Shown here: one piece after another, positions 29,310 to 40,913 of the stretch | Position numbering within the stretch: position 1 is the first letter of the stretch | Layout: every line of letters begins with the position of its first letter | Program-made: the position numbers and the translations under genes | Origin: Cladosporium sp. IMV 00045 | Taxonomy: Eukaryota; Ascomycota; Dothideomycetes; Cladosporiales; Cladosporiaceae | DNA: 48,425 nt | Direction of reading: 5' to 3' | Assembly: GCA_001931905.2 (NCBI GenBank) | Contig: MSJI02000322.1 | Span: 1-48,425 of the forward strand | The notes under the pieces: model-generated | Seen by the model: only the letters and a program-made list of their open reading frames with translations | Told to the model about the DNA's origin: nothing | The model's database searches: none

Positions 29310-30287
29310 ATCGTGGTTGCGTTCATGTTTCCTCTCCGAACAGTAAGACATATACAGCCAGAAGACTAGATAAGGACTAGGCAACCTCTTCAATGTTCTT
29401 GAATTGTATCTCGTGTACAAATCCCCAAACACCCATAGTCCATTTCAATCCACCTTCACATTGAACTTGGCAGAAATATCACACACTGATATATGTAATA
29501 ACACGCACACACGCCTCTACTACCAATGATCCGCAAACGATATCTCACTACTGCTCAGCCCAAAGATTGATTTGCTACCCCGCACTACACGCATACACTC
29601 ACTAATCAGCACGGCACCGGTAATCGCTCAAACACGCTTCTAAAACACGGCAGAGGGAAAGGGTAAGCTACAGTCCTCTGAGAATCCATTGCAAGTCGAG
29701 GTCAAACAAACAGATGCAAAGAGACAAGCGTGTATTCAATCTGCGTGCAGATAATTTCTGACTACGATACCTAAGTAAGTGGCATGAACCCTAACCCAAG
29801 AAAACAGAAGGGAAAAAAGGAAGAGTAGTTGGTAGGATAAACAAACAAAAGCACCACCACCGTAAAGCAAAAGAGAAGAGGATATCAAAAAAGAGAAGTA
29901 AGTAAGGATACGAAAGATCGCCCCTGCAGATCAACCAACGACCACCGACCGTCGGATTGTTCTCCATCTTGTATGGCAACCCACCCCCCAAATCCATACC
30001 AAAGATCCAACTCAATAGATCGGATAACTTCTATATTCGCCCTGAACCCATCCACCCGACCCACTCAGGACCGCAGCCAAGAAGAAGTCCTGGAGGCGAC
30101 AAAGGAAACCCTTCCGGAGTGACTTCGACGCTCACAATTTTCTTACAATTTTGTTTCCAGATATACACATTATGTACACGACAAAGATTTCGACGTTTTG
30201 CTCTCGCCCGCCGGTTTGGGGTTACGGTTACGCAATCTTCGATAGCTTGCATTTAGATGAGATGGATGATATCGAGATTCTGGCATT
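29310..30287. other. Convergent 3' intergenic region MFS / SKN7
   Basis: About 980 bases. Purine-rich on the plus strand near 29800-29900. One CCCTAACCC (about 29789) resembles a telomere repeat but is isolated. The right part probably holds a long SKN7 3' UTR. No gene seen. Confidence 0.45.
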
Positions 30288-32520
30288 CTACCGGGGTCGC
30301 GGCATGCCATGGCCGGGCTGCTGCTGGTGCATCTGGTGTGGCATGCCGGGGCCTCCTTGGTGTTGCTGCTGCTGCTGCTGTTGCATGTGGGGGCTTGGGC
30401 CGCCGTAGAGCTGCTGTCGCTTTGCGTCTCCCATATCTGGCGGTCCACCAGACATTTCCGAGATGCCTCGTCTGTGTTGCTGGGGTGGACGTGGGCCGAG
30501 GCCGCCGGGTGGGGGACCACCGTACATCGGGGCTTGGACTGGAGGCGGCGCCATGCCGGTTTGATTCGGCATGGTGTACTGATTCGGTCCGGGGCCAGCG
30601 TTGTTGTGAACGGCGTGGAGATAGGGATCTTCAGCATGTGCACTGGCTGGCGAAACGCCTATGTTGCCGGGAGAATTCCAGTTGCTGACTGTGGCGGGCG
30701 AGGTGGCGGGCGAATCGTCGCTTCTGTAGCTGCGCTTTGCGGAGGCACCAGTCTGTGGAGGGTTCATCTCGAGCGTTTGCTGTGGGTGTTTCTTGAGATG
30801 GCCAAGGTGCTTCTCGAGCATGCTCAATAAGCCTTCCTTGGTGAACGGTTTAGGCAGGACGTCGTTCATGCCTGAACTAGGTTAGTACGATCAATTTTGA
30901 TCGCGTGTAAGAGGACTTACCATGCTGGAAATACATTGCGATATCGTCGCTTCGGATGTTTGATGTCATCGCAATGATTGGAGTGTGGTCGAATTGCCTA
31001 ATAAGGTGTGTCGCTGACACACCGTCCAGGTTGGGCATAATAATATCCATGAGAACCAAATCGTACTTTGAGCCGGCGTTAAGCTTGTTCACAGCTTCCA
31101 AACCATCCAGGGCGCTGTCGACGTGACATTGGAACGCATACAAAAATTTACCGCCGATGCGCCTGCATGTCTGATCGTCTTCCACCAGCAGGATTTGAGG
31201 CTGTCTAACCCAGCCAGGATCGACGGCAGAGCTCTTCTTGCGACCTTCGGTTTGCTGTAAGACAGGCTCGGGAGCCTTGGGAGGCTCGACGTATGGGATG
31301 TTGTGGATATGACCGCTGTACATCGGGTCGATGCCCTGGTTGTTGCCAATGGGGTACACCATATTGTCAAGATCGCCGTAAGACATGGAGGTGGAGGATG
31401 TTGCCGAGTGCGGTGCCGCGCCTCTGCTGGAGGACCTTGTGCCATTGATTGGGGGAGGCGTTGTGTATGAGGCGTTCATGCGCATGTGGTGCTCGTTCAG
31501 CTGCTCCAATTTGTTGCTGTTCAACATGTGGTCGGCGTTAACTTCGCTCAGAAGCTTGGAAGCATGCTGCAGAGGCGATGCAGGAACGTCCTCCTCTGTG
31601 GCGGGCAGCTGGCGGTTCTCGTTAGAATCGTCAGCACCAACACCATTGGGTGCACCATTGGTGGCGGGTGGCGGAAATGGAAGGTTAACACGGCTCTCCC
31701 GTCGCCTTTGGGCGTCGACGGAGGTCAGGAAATTCATAACATATCCCATGACATGTTCGTGGTTGACGACCGTTTTTTGTACGCCAATGAGCTCTTGCAG
31801 AAGCATCGAGTGGTGCATGCTGAGCTCGTTATATCTCTCCTGCAGCTGCTGCAGCTGTTGTTGAGTTGCAACAACTTGCGTATTGAACAAGTCCATCTGC
31901 TGCGTGGGAATGATATCTTCGGGCATGACGTTGGGCTTTCTTGGGGCTGGCGCCTTTCGTCTGATATTGTCGAGGGCATCCTTGTTGTTCATCTTGAAAT
32001 CCGGGTGCTTGAATTCCCAGGCCTGTGAAAGTCAGTGATGCGCCGCGCATAAACAAATGGCTCTGTCCGTACCCCGATTCCGTATGGTGAAGTGCCGCCT
32101 TCCTCATTGTTGTGGCGCACTTTGTGGAAGTCGTACTTGTTCAGCTGGCGCACGAAACTGGCGAAGTTGCTGTGCTTGAAGTGTTTCGGTAGAATGTGCT
32201 TGGTGAATTTCTCGTTCTGTTCGCCTGTTCAGCGGATGCGTTCTCTTTTTCGGCCACACGCATTCTATCCTTACCTCCAACACCACGAAACTGTCTCCTT
32301 CGTTTCCCCATCGCACCACGCTCTCGTCTTGTGGGTTCTCCAACATCCTGTGAAATTCATCATAAGTACGGGCGCACGGGCGCGCGATCGCGTTGGGATG
32401 CTTACTTGTATAGTTTGCGCACCTGGTGCGGTTAGCAGAGCAGTTTGAGACGCGCATGGCGGTCGCACTTACAAAGTCGCTGGAGCTGTTGGCCGCCTGG
32501 CCAGTCGAGTTTCCGTCCAT
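30288..32520 (-). CDS. SKN7: Response regulator / HSF-type transcription factor Skn7
   Basis: Nuclear transcription factor for oxidative, osmotic and cell-wall stress, downstream of the fungal histidine-kinase phosphorelay. Six exons: 32473-32520, 32406-32422, 32275-32347, 32073-32216, 30921-32022 and 30288-30871, with introns of 49-58 bases carrying GT...AG ends. Product 655 residues. HSF-type DNA-binding domain at about residues 15-105 ([42 protein letters not shown]), coiled coil about 135-180, receiver domain about 368-485 with the acidic pair EDD, the phospho-acceptor Asp at about 419 (LVLMDIIMP), the conserved Thr/Ser (AMTSN) and the Lys of LPKPF. The tail is Pro/Gln/His-rich with a CAG-repeat-like Gln run. 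The start at 32520 is the only ATG before the DNA-binding domain. All phospho-transfer residues are intact. Confidence 0.95.
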
Positions 32521-34556
32521 GTTGGCGGATGTCGCGCGGCGCAAGTCTCAGGAGGCCTCGACCAGACTTCAAAAAAGCGCGCGACGCTGCCTCGTGGCAG
32601 AGATTGGGCGACACGGGGTTGGGTGCGTTGTGGCAGAAGAGGTGGGCAGGAGGAGCGAAGGTGTTATGTCATGTGCTGCCGTCCCAAGAATAGAGGCGCG
32701 CGCCGGGCGGGGGGTACTCCAGGCAGGACGGGATGGAACAGGCGGAAACAATAATGGAACGACAGGCTGAGTGCAGCAGAAATATTGGCGATGCGACAGG
32801 GAGAGAGGGCGATCGGTGGGCGCACGGCGGCGGGAGTGGATGAAGTTGAGACCGGGTTCAGGGCAAGAGTGCAAAGCCGAGAATGGGAGTGGGAGACTTG
32901 GGAGGGAGTCGGGCAGCCGGGGCAGGGAGTTGAGCGATGAGCTTGGTGGCTTGCGAAGCTACCGCGGCGGTGGAATGAGGCTGCTTGCTGGTGCTGCACC
33001 CACGCGCGATGTTGTACAACACAGAGAATAATGACCAAGGCGATATAGAGGTAGGTAGGTAGCCAGCAGGAATGTATAAAGATATATGTGCTAGCACCAC
33101 GCAACGGCTGTCGATGTGGAAGGTGCCGGGGCAGCCCAAGAGTGGGTATGTCTCTGTGACAGGCGGTAGGGTGTGAAGAACGAACGAAGAGCGCAGAGAC
33201 ACAGACAGGCGGTGCGTGGGGCTGGAAGAAGGAGGAGAGAAGAGGCAGAGAACAGGGCAGAGCAGTCCGTCCTCCCTTCAGGAAGACACAGGCGTCTAGG
33301 CGCTCTGGCGCTCTGGGTCTCGGAGAATTGAAATGCGGCCAGCGACGGACAGACTACTGCTGCTCTGGAGTAAGTGAGCACTACTGGAACCAAAAAAACT
33401 CGCCGGGCTCTTGACCAATGCGATCTCCCGGCCTGCTACAAGATATAAGTACTGCTGCTACTGCCGCTTCCTCTGCTGCTGCTGCTGGAGTTTGCCGGCG
33501 GCCAGCACAGCGTGTGTGGGAGAAGCGCCACCCCATACCACGGCTGCTATGTCGGCACCATGCTTCATTCAGACTGATCACCGGCCCGCCCGCATATACC
33601 ACTCCGCCAACTATCCCTTCGCGGCCTTGAACCTCAGCAGTCTTGCCTTGCACAGTAGTTTCGCTCAGCAGTTGCTTCGGTCTCACTCCAACCCTCCCCG
33701 GCTCTGCCCAAACTCTCTCCTCTCCCCCAAGGGCCAACCACCTTCCGCATCGAGCGCCCGTACTGCCTGATCTCCAAAGCCCAGGAAGTCAATCGGCTAC
33801 TTCGAGCCTGTCCTCACCCTGCCCGACTCCGAGATCTACCATTCTGATCTGCCATCACGACATGATTTCTCCTCATGTACATACTCATGTACTTACCACT
33901 GTGATGCTCCCGCGGCGATCTTTGCACTTTCCCGTTCCAGCATCAACTCTGTTCTGATATGTCCTGCTCACCCCATGCTTCAAGCAACATCAGTCACCTT
34001 GCCCGCACACGCTCCGTGCTTGTTCTGCAGGTACCGACCCAGCTCCCATCTGCGCTGTTGACTTCCTCGTGCAACGTGCACTGCCGTCCTCTTCACGGCC
34101 TGTAGGATGCCATTCCGTTGGCGAGATGGCTGAATCAACCTTTTCCAACCCACGGCACAGCGCTCGCAGAGTTGCACCTCGCCACGAGAACGCCGCAGCC
34201 ACGCCCACGGAAACACAGAAAACACTTTCTGGCTGTGCAAGCATCCCGGACTGCCACCGGCGATCTCCCTTAGTTCCCTCTGACGCCTCTCACGCCTCTC
34301 CCTCTCCGTCTGCCGCTGTCTTTCACAGCCCTCAAACCCTGGGAGCCTGGGAGGCCCGGGAGGTAAGCGAGGTCGCTGCAAGCTTCCCGCGCTTCCGCCC
34401 ACTAGCGTGCCTGACGTATCGACCTCAGCTTGCATGCTTTGGTGACTTGCGTGCAGCCAAGCTAACTCTACCACTGCGAGCAACTCTCCATCAGTCAACC
34501 CCATTCCCCTCTTCCAACATCACACACCGTTACTAAAAAGTCATTCCATCATCATC
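32521..34556. promoter_or_regulatory. Divergent promoter region SKN7 / peroxiredoxin
   Basis: About 2 kb. No convincing gene. The plus strand from about 33420 to 33510 has CTG/CTGCTGCTG simple sequence, and 34260-34550 is C/T-rich as in fungal leaders. Frames of 100-170 codons on both strands are made of simple sequence and differ in every frame. Long leaders with upstream ORFs are common for SKN7-type regulators, but no transcript end can be set. Confidence 0.45.
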
Positions 34557-35579
34557 ATGTTTGCCACCCGCCGTTTCGCAACTGCCGCGCCGCGCGCTCT
34601 TGGAGCCGCCCGCTCATTCCAATCTTCCGCCCGCTTCAATGTCAAGGTCGGCGATGCCATCCCCAACATTGAGCTGGTCGAGACCTCTCCCGGCAACAAG
34701 GTCAACATCGCAAAGGAGCTCTCCGGCAAGGGTGTCATTGTCGGTGTGCCGGCTGCTTTCAGTATGCTTTTGCACCTTACCCCGATCCTGCCGCCCTGGG
34801 GCGTTGGTACACGTCTCGTTTCAGTAAGCAAGAGGCTGACAAGATCTACAGGCCCGGCGTGCTCCAGCTCCCACGTGCCCGGATTCATCAACCACCCTTC
34901 CCTGAAGAGCGCAGGCAAAGTCTTCGTTGTCTCTGTCAATGACCCTTTCGTGTAAGTCTCGTATTGTCCTCCCAATTCTCAGGATCGCCCCAACCCACCA
35001 CATCTCATTCATCGTCAACTTCCCATCGTATCCACCCATCGCCGGACTTATCGCCGTCACCGTCCAAAGAGGCAGTCCCAACTTCATCCCCACACCGTCT
35101 AGACCGCCATAGACCCCAAAAATCTCCAAAATGTCTGACATCCAAACCCTAGCATGGGAGCCTGGGGTACCACCCTCGACCCCACTGGCAAGTCAGGCAT
35201 CCGCTTCCTCGCCGACCCTCACGGCGAGTTGACTTCTGCCCTCGACCTGTCTTTCGACGGTTCCGCCATCTTCGGCAACGCCCGCAGTAAGCGCTACGCT
35301 CTCGTCGTCGAGGACGGCAAGGTCACCCAGGCCCACGTCGAGCCCGACAACACCGGCCTTAATGGTAAGTTCCCTTCGCAAGTGCTTCTTATTCTTCCTT
35401 CCTTCCTTTCAGCCCTCGCTGCAGGATTGCCCTCAAGAACTCTCATCTCGTCACGATGGAACGATCGAGATTCCTTTCGCCTCCCTCTCCCCGCCAACTT
35501 CCACCATCATCTCTCACGTGGCTAATGTTTCATCCTCCGAACAGTCAGCGCCGCAGAGAAGGTTCTCGGCAGTGCTTAA
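34557..35579 (+). CDS. Type-5 peroxiredoxin, mitochondrial, single-Cys
   Basis: Thiol peroxidase of the Prx5/AhpC-TSA family (Ahp1, PMP20 and Asp f 3 relatives) reducing H2O2 and alkyl hydroperoxides. Four exons: 34557-34761, 34852-34951, 35153-35364 and 35545-35579; introns of 90, 201 and 180 bases, longer than most in this window. Product 183 residues. The first 26 residues (MFATRRFATAAPRALGAARS onward) are Arg/Ala/Ser-rich without acidic residues, a typical mitochondrial presequence. The peroxidatic Cys is residue 72 in PAAFSPACSSSHVPGF, split by the first intron between Ser69 and Pro70. Other family blocks: VGDAIPNIEL, KVFVVSVNDPFVMGAW and GIRFLADPHGELTSALDL. There is no second Cys, so it must be reduced by an outside thiol. 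The last exon encodes only the end VSAAEKVLGSA. Confidence 0.92.
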
Positions 35580-36426
35580 ATGTACTTCACTTAGTAACGC
35601 CATGGCTCAACCACCCACCGCCCACATGGACGGTGGCCTTGCATAAGGCGCGCCGTGGGAGTTCCACAGACACGTGCTTGCCCGCCCACCACGTGGCACC
35701 CACCAGAAAAGGCGCAAGGAAAGTCTCGCGCCTTTGTGTAAATAAGATTCTTTCAAGATACAATTGTCTGTACGATCATTCTGGGAAAATGCAATACATG
35801 CAGACGGCGTGATGACTTGTCATACTTCATCTTCTGAATTGATAATCTCAACAACATAAGCAAGTAAAGATGCATAAACAACTCGTAGAACACCGAGAGG
35901 ATCAACAAATAGTAAAAAGACAAAAATCAGTTTCCTAGCATCTTCGTAGCAACGTCATCGAGGAAACAAACAGGGACACAGTGAGCAATCAACCGCACGA
36001 TAGAATAGCTCATCGATCACATGAACCCGTCCTCACACTTTAGTGACATGACATCCATCCATGATAAATTCCGCTCGAAACGAAAATCGAAAACAGGCAA
36101 AGACGTTTACCTAGCGTACACCAACTAGCATCACCTCATCACCTCACTGTAATCCATCAATGAAAATTCGTGAGTTCGACGTGGCTTGTCAAGCGACCAG
36201 GCACATTGTGACTTTCAGGAGAAGAAATAGCAAAGAGGTGTCGGAGAAAAACAGGCTTCTATACAAAAGAGCAAAGCGTATCTACATATCCTCTTCTGAA
36301 TCAACGAAAGAACAACGAAACAACGAAACAATGAACAAGATAAAAAGAAGAATAAACAGCGAAGGGTATCACGCACGCATGCCCGCCACAACAACAGCAA
36401 CATATCTACACTCCCCGACCCCCTCA
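35580..36426. other. Convergent 3' intergenic region peroxiredoxin / SYP1
   Basis: About 850 bases, A-rich on the plus strand. Nothing recognised apart from the expected 3' UTRs. Confidence 0.45.
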
Positions 36427-39400
36427 TCACTTGGCAACATAATGGCCACTGACCAACTTCCTCTCCCCCCTCACCTCCCTCCACGCACTCGCCTCTTCAT
36501 CAGCGAAAGGATCCGCGGCCTCGCCCGACGCACCAGCAGCGCCATTGTCGCCCTTGAAACTCACGCCCACCTCACTGCCGAGACCCTCGACGTTCTCCGC
36601 GCCGCTGAGCTCCCATCTCGCCTCGACGGCGCCGGCCTTGGCCTCGGCGTCCGTGGCGAAGCGGGCCAGCAGTTTGGTGGGCTGCGCGCCGGCCGCGAGC
36701 TTGACGTCGCCGAGCGGCCAGAAGATCAAGTTCTTCTCGCGCGAGAAGGTGCCGACGGGTTTAGACTGGCAGGAGCTGGCTTTGGCGCCCTCGAGGGTGA
36801 GGGCGAGGACGACGTTGGAGAGGGTGAGGGAGTCGCGGCCGGCGGGGAGGGGGAAGGAGGGGTTCAGCGAGTAGGAGGCGATGATGGAGGTTTGGGTGGG
36901 CTCGATTTTGGTGGCGAGCGAGACGAGCAGGGGCGCGTGCTGGGAGCCGGCGGCCTGGTATTTGAACGCGATTTGCGTCTTGGCCACGCCGCCTAGGTTG
37001 AGGTTGTATTCGCCTTCTTTGTTGGCTGTGGCGCTGATGAAGGCAGGGTTGGGTGCGACTTTTTCGAGGCTGGCAAAGTTGTCGAGGCGGATGGACTCGG
37101 TGCCGAATGGGGTGGAGAAGTCGGGCGGGTTGTAAGCAAGAGCGATTTCGCCGATGAGAGATGAGGTGGTGAGTTTGCCATTCTCGAATCGAGCGCTGAT
37201 TGTCTCGATGATTGAGGAGTTGAGGCCGGGTTCGTGGAGTTCGGGGTGGCGATGGGCACCCTGACTGCCAGTGCTTGTCAGAGAGCGGCCAGAGCGGATC
37301 GACTGCGTGTCGCCTGCCAGGTCAGCACCAAGTTGAGCTGGTCTGGAAGCGGGACGCATGGGAGAAGTAGGCTCGGTTGGCGAGAAGGGCGAGAAGGTAG
37401 ATGCAGCAACAACGCCAGGTGAGAATCCTCCCGGGGACGATGGCAATGTCGCCGAGGCGGGTGCAGGTGAGGCGGTTTCGTTCTGCAGGGGCTCGACAGC
37501 ACGCTCTACTGGCGCAGGCTCAGCAGTGGCCAGAGGTGCGAGACTAGGCTCTGCTGGCTTGTCCTCGGGGATTTGTTGCTCAACGGGTGGCGGGATGTAG
37601 CTGTTGCGCATTTCGCGACGGCCACGTACGGTTCCGAGTTTCCTCTGGGGAGGTGCTTGCTGCGAGATGGAGTTAGTAGAGGCTGGGCTGTAAATCTGAT
37701 GTCGACTTACCATTTGCAGCTTGTTCGCCATGCTGGCCATAACAGCTTGGTTGTCTGCGCTCTGCTCATCTTCAATTGGGGCATTGCGAATGTTGACATT
37801 GAATTGCGGAGGCGCATTCTCGCCGGCATCGGCAGCATCCTGCTGCGCCTGGGTGATCGGATTCACGTCCCTTGAGGGCACCGAGTAACCTTCGTTGTCC
37901 CTCTCTGGCTCGGCGATAACTGGTGGTGCTGGTGGCACTGGTGCCCGTTCGGCTTCAGCGGCGTTGGAAGGGAAGATTTCGGCGAGATCACTTTGGTGGC
38001 TACCGTTAGGAATGTTTGCAGCAAATCCAGCAGCTCCGGGAGTTCCTGCAGCAGATCCTGCTCCTGCCGCGAGGCCGAATCCATTGGTACCGGCAGCGTG
38101 TTCTTCATGAACAGGGGACCTCTCGCGCGGTTCCTGGCTAGGACGTTCAGAAGGCGGTTCCATGATCTCACTGCCTGCACGCAACGGCGAGCTTGGTCTT
38201 TGGTGCTCGTCTGGAGGCGCCAGAGTAGGGGTGTCCTTCGAACTTCCCAGACGGCCTCTGAACGAGTTGAATGGCGACGACTTTGGTTTCCTTTCCGGAG
38301 ATTCCGACATGGCCTGCAGCTGCTGGGGCTGCTTGCTTTCTCTCCGTCGACCCATGACAGTACCGAGGCGCTTCAAGCCCTTCAGCGGGCCCTTCTCTTT
38401 CTTCTCGGGGAGAGGTGCGACAGGTTGGTGATTTTCCTCGCTTGCATGAGAAGCAGTGCGCCCCAAACCCGATCCGGCGGTAGCCGATCTCGTAGGTGTT
38501 GCCATCGTCGGCGCGGAGGAGGCCTGAGTTGTCGGTCTGTTCTCAACCGCGTGTAGCGCAAAAGTCTTGATTTCGTCCAGAGTCTCCACATTAAGCAAGA
38601 TGTTCAGAACCTGCTCAGCCGAGACGCGATGCTTCTCAACCTGGTCGACCTCGTGCGTTTGGAATTGCGTAAGAACGTCTCTCAGATGGTTCCATCTCGA
38701 CTCGTCCGCGGACTGCAGGCTCTCGAACACATACGGTGCTTGAGACTCCCATTGAGCCTGCGCGGTCTCCAAATCCGAGGTCGCATTTGCCATCTTGTTG
38801 CTGTCGCCTTTGCCCTGAAGCTTGTCCGCCTTTTGCTTCGCGCGATCCACGTCACGCGCGATGTGCGAGAGGTTTCCCTGCATGTTGGCCATGGCTGCCA
38901 TCTCGCGATTGCTGTGGGCGAACTCGCGCAGCGGGCGCTCGACGTCGACCTCGATCTTGCTCGCGAGCAGAGAGTGCGACTCTGCCAGATTCTCGGCCGA
39001 GTTGGTCAGGGTGTTCCAGGGTGCGGCGAACGTTCTGTCTGCTGATTAGCCCGTTGTTCAGTCTCCTCGCTTCCGCATAGAAGAGAGCCTACCCAAGATC
39101 CGCACCCTCGATGTTGCGCCTCGCGAGTTTCCGCAAGCCATTGGAGTACGTCTCTTCCAACCGCCTGCGCTCCTATATGCCGAGGTGTGTAAGTCCATTG
39201 TGCCTGCGCGTCTTGCCCCATGTCCAATGGCTTGACCTTACTTGTAACCAATCCGCGATCTCGGTGTTCAACCTGCCGACCTGCCGCACTCGGTCATTCA
39301 ACACATCAACCGCCTGGCCCGGCTGGAGGGTGGCCTAGGTAGAGCGTTAGCATGTCGCGCGAACGTGTTTCTGTATGTTTCGCATGGAAGGCTTGGACGA

Positions 39401-39471
39401 GCGTCATTGGTGCTGTCGCGGCAGAAAGAGGGACTACGTACCAGCATGGCCGGGTATTCGGTGCGCTCCAT
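36427..39471 (-). CDS. SYP1: Endocytic F-BAR/muHD protein Syp1
   Basis: Early endocytic adaptor (FCHo/Syp1 family) that bends membrane and binds cargo. Five exons: 39442-39471, 39242-39334, 39093-39172, 37711-39034 and 36427-37659. Introns of 107, 69, 58 and 51 bases all have GT...AG ends; the last one has a perfect TACTAAC. Product 919 residues. F-BAR domain about residues 1-240 (MERTEYPAMLATLQPGQAVD, ERRRLEETYSNGLRKLARR, FAAPWNTLTNSAENLAESHS). A long Pro/Ser-rich linker follows with KGLKRLGTVMGRRRE and RKLGTVRGRREMR motifs, then the mu-homology domain from about 650 (SSIIETISARFENGKLTTSS) to the end (WREVRGERKLVSGHYVAK). The 51-base intron is a multiple of three and has no stop, so retention would add 17 residues without a frameshift. 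Confidence 0.92.
37660..37710 (-). other. Stopless 51-base intron in SYP1
   Basis: Starts GTAAGTCGAC, has branch site TACTAAC and ends CTCGCAG. If kept in the mRNA it adds VSRHQIYSPASTNSISQ to the disordered linker. Splicing is likely from the consensus sites, but both forms would give full-length proteins. Confidence 0.75.
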
Positions 39472-40049
39472 GATGGCAATCGCGCAAACAGCAAGCGCTG
39501 CAACAAGTGACTGTACAGGTAAAGAGACGACAGAAGTATGGATATCTAATTGGGCGTGGGAGGTGTTGTTGTTTGGTACATAGAGAGGTCGCTAGTGGCC
39601 AGCTCGGAAGATGGGGGGAGATGGATGGATCGGTGACGAATCCAGGCCGGCGAGAGCTTCGCCCGTCATCATCATATAACCGCACAGACCCGGCCACTTT
39701 CAAAGATGAGACGAATATTTCTGGACAGACACTGGTGAAATTATTGACACGGTTTAGCAAGGGACCCATCCATCACAGCTACGTTGAAGCAAGCAATATG
39801 CCTATTCGCGTTTGACGAGTCTTCTCCATACTCCCAGAAGTATGTTCATTCAATGGCCCTAATTGCTACTCGTGCTACATATGAGATGGTCACATCAGAG
39901 GAAGTATTCTGAAAGTAGCTCAAGGTAAATTGTTTGGTATTACTGTTTTTACTAATGTACAAAATCCATCAAAGCATAACTCGTTCTTCATGAAAAGCCC
40001 AATTCTAACACTTGCACTCCTTCCAGGTCAAATCAGTCACGCGAGCACT
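39472..40049. promoter_or_regulatory. SYP1 promoter region and HSP30 3' region
   Basis: About 580 bases upstream of SYP1 and downstream of the HSP30 stop. No gene seen. Confidence 0.45.
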
Positions 40050-40760
40050 CTACTGAATCTCGATCCTGCGGTTCTCCGGCGCCGGAGCCTTCGGGACGAC
40101 GATCGAAAGAATGCCATCCTTCAGGCTAGCCTTGACGGCCTCCTGGTCGACACGCTGAGGGAAAGAGAATGAGCGCGCAAATGATCCGACCGAGCGTTCC
40201 GAGAACCAGTAGTTGGGGCCGTCGGCTTGCTGGCTTTGAGTGGCGACTTCTTGTGCGTCAGGGGCCTCGGAAGCGGCGGGTGTCTCGACAGGCGTGGCGT
40301 TTGATTCTGTCGCAGAAGCTGTTGCCTCGTCCTCGACGGAGGCCTTGTGGTAGTTGGTAGAGCTGCCTACGCTCTCGGTCTCCGCAGCATCGGCCGCAGC
40401 ATCGGGCAGCTTCTGCTGCTCGGGCTGGGCCTCGATTGCGGCGTTGGGGTTGCGACCTTCCTCGCGTACTGTCTCGGTGCGGCCGCGGATTGAAAGGGTG
40501 TTGGCATCGGTGAACTCGATGTTGATGTCCTTCTGAGCGATGCCTGGGAGCTCGCCGTGCAGCTCGTACGAATCCTTGCTCTCCTTCATGTCGAAGCGCG
40601 GCTGGAATGTGCGCATCGACTGGGTGAAGGAAGGACCGTAGGAGCCACCACGGTTGGCCACGATGCCTGCGTAGTCATCCAGAAGGCGAAAGAGGTTTGA
40701 CTCTTGCCTTGAGAACATGGGGGCGAATTCGTGGGCGACGAGGCGTGGGAAAAATGCCAT
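40050..40760 (-). CDS. HSP30-family small heat-shock protein
   Basis: ATP-independent chaperone of the alpha-crystallin/Hsp20 family, like Neurospora hsp30. Single exon, 236 residues, start at the ATG at 40760 (MAFFPRLVAHEFAPMFSR); an upstream in-frame ATG at 40901 would add 47 residues but lies 5' of or at the likely transcription start. The alpha-crystallin domain opens at about residue 54 (RFDMKESKDSYELHGELPGI, NIEFTDANTLSIRGR). It is interrupted at about 103-183 by an Ala/Glu/Gln/Pro-rich, acidic, probably disordered insert, and resumes WFSERSVGSFARSFSFPQ with the signature ASLKDGILSIVVPK (211-224). It ends RRIEIQ, an I-x-I type C-terminal anchor. Such inserts of variable length are typical of fungal HSP30. 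Upstream TATA and heat-shock elements fit heat induction. Confidence 0.92.
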   Translation of the reverse strand: MAFFPRLVAHEFAPMFSRQESNLFRLLDDYAGIVANRGGSYGPSFTQSMRTFQPRFDMKESKDSYELHGELPGIAQKDINIEFTDANTLSIRGRTETVREEGRNPNAAIEAQPEQQKLPDAAADAAETESVGSSTNYHKASVEDEATASATESNATPVETPAASEAPDAQEVATQSQQADGPNYWFSERSVGSFARSFSFPQRVDQEAVKASLKDGILSIVVPKAPAPENRRIEIQ

Positions 40761-40907
40761 GTTGCGAGTAGTAGTGTGAGCTGGAACTGCTTTGCAGATG
40801 CGGTGAACTTGTGGAGTAGAGTTGGAGATGCGGTAGATCTGCATGTGAGAGCTTTGCTTATTGTCTTGTGATGACGGATCGATTGTTGAGGGGATGTTCA
40901 CGGGACC

Positions 40908-40913
40908 TTTATA
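40908..40913 (-). promoter_or_regulatory. TATA box of the HSP30 gene
   Basis: TATAAA on the minus strand in the context GGTATAAAGG, about 150 bases before the ATG. It is downstream of the heat-shock element, as expected for a strongly induced heat-shock promoter, and upstream of only the short frame that ends in the ATG at 40760. Confidence 0.6.

Noticed and set aside
36160..36996. 278-codon plus-strand frame with a Gly/Glu-rich end
   Set aside because: Mostly antisense to the mu-homology domain of SYP1; an artefact of GC-rich codons.
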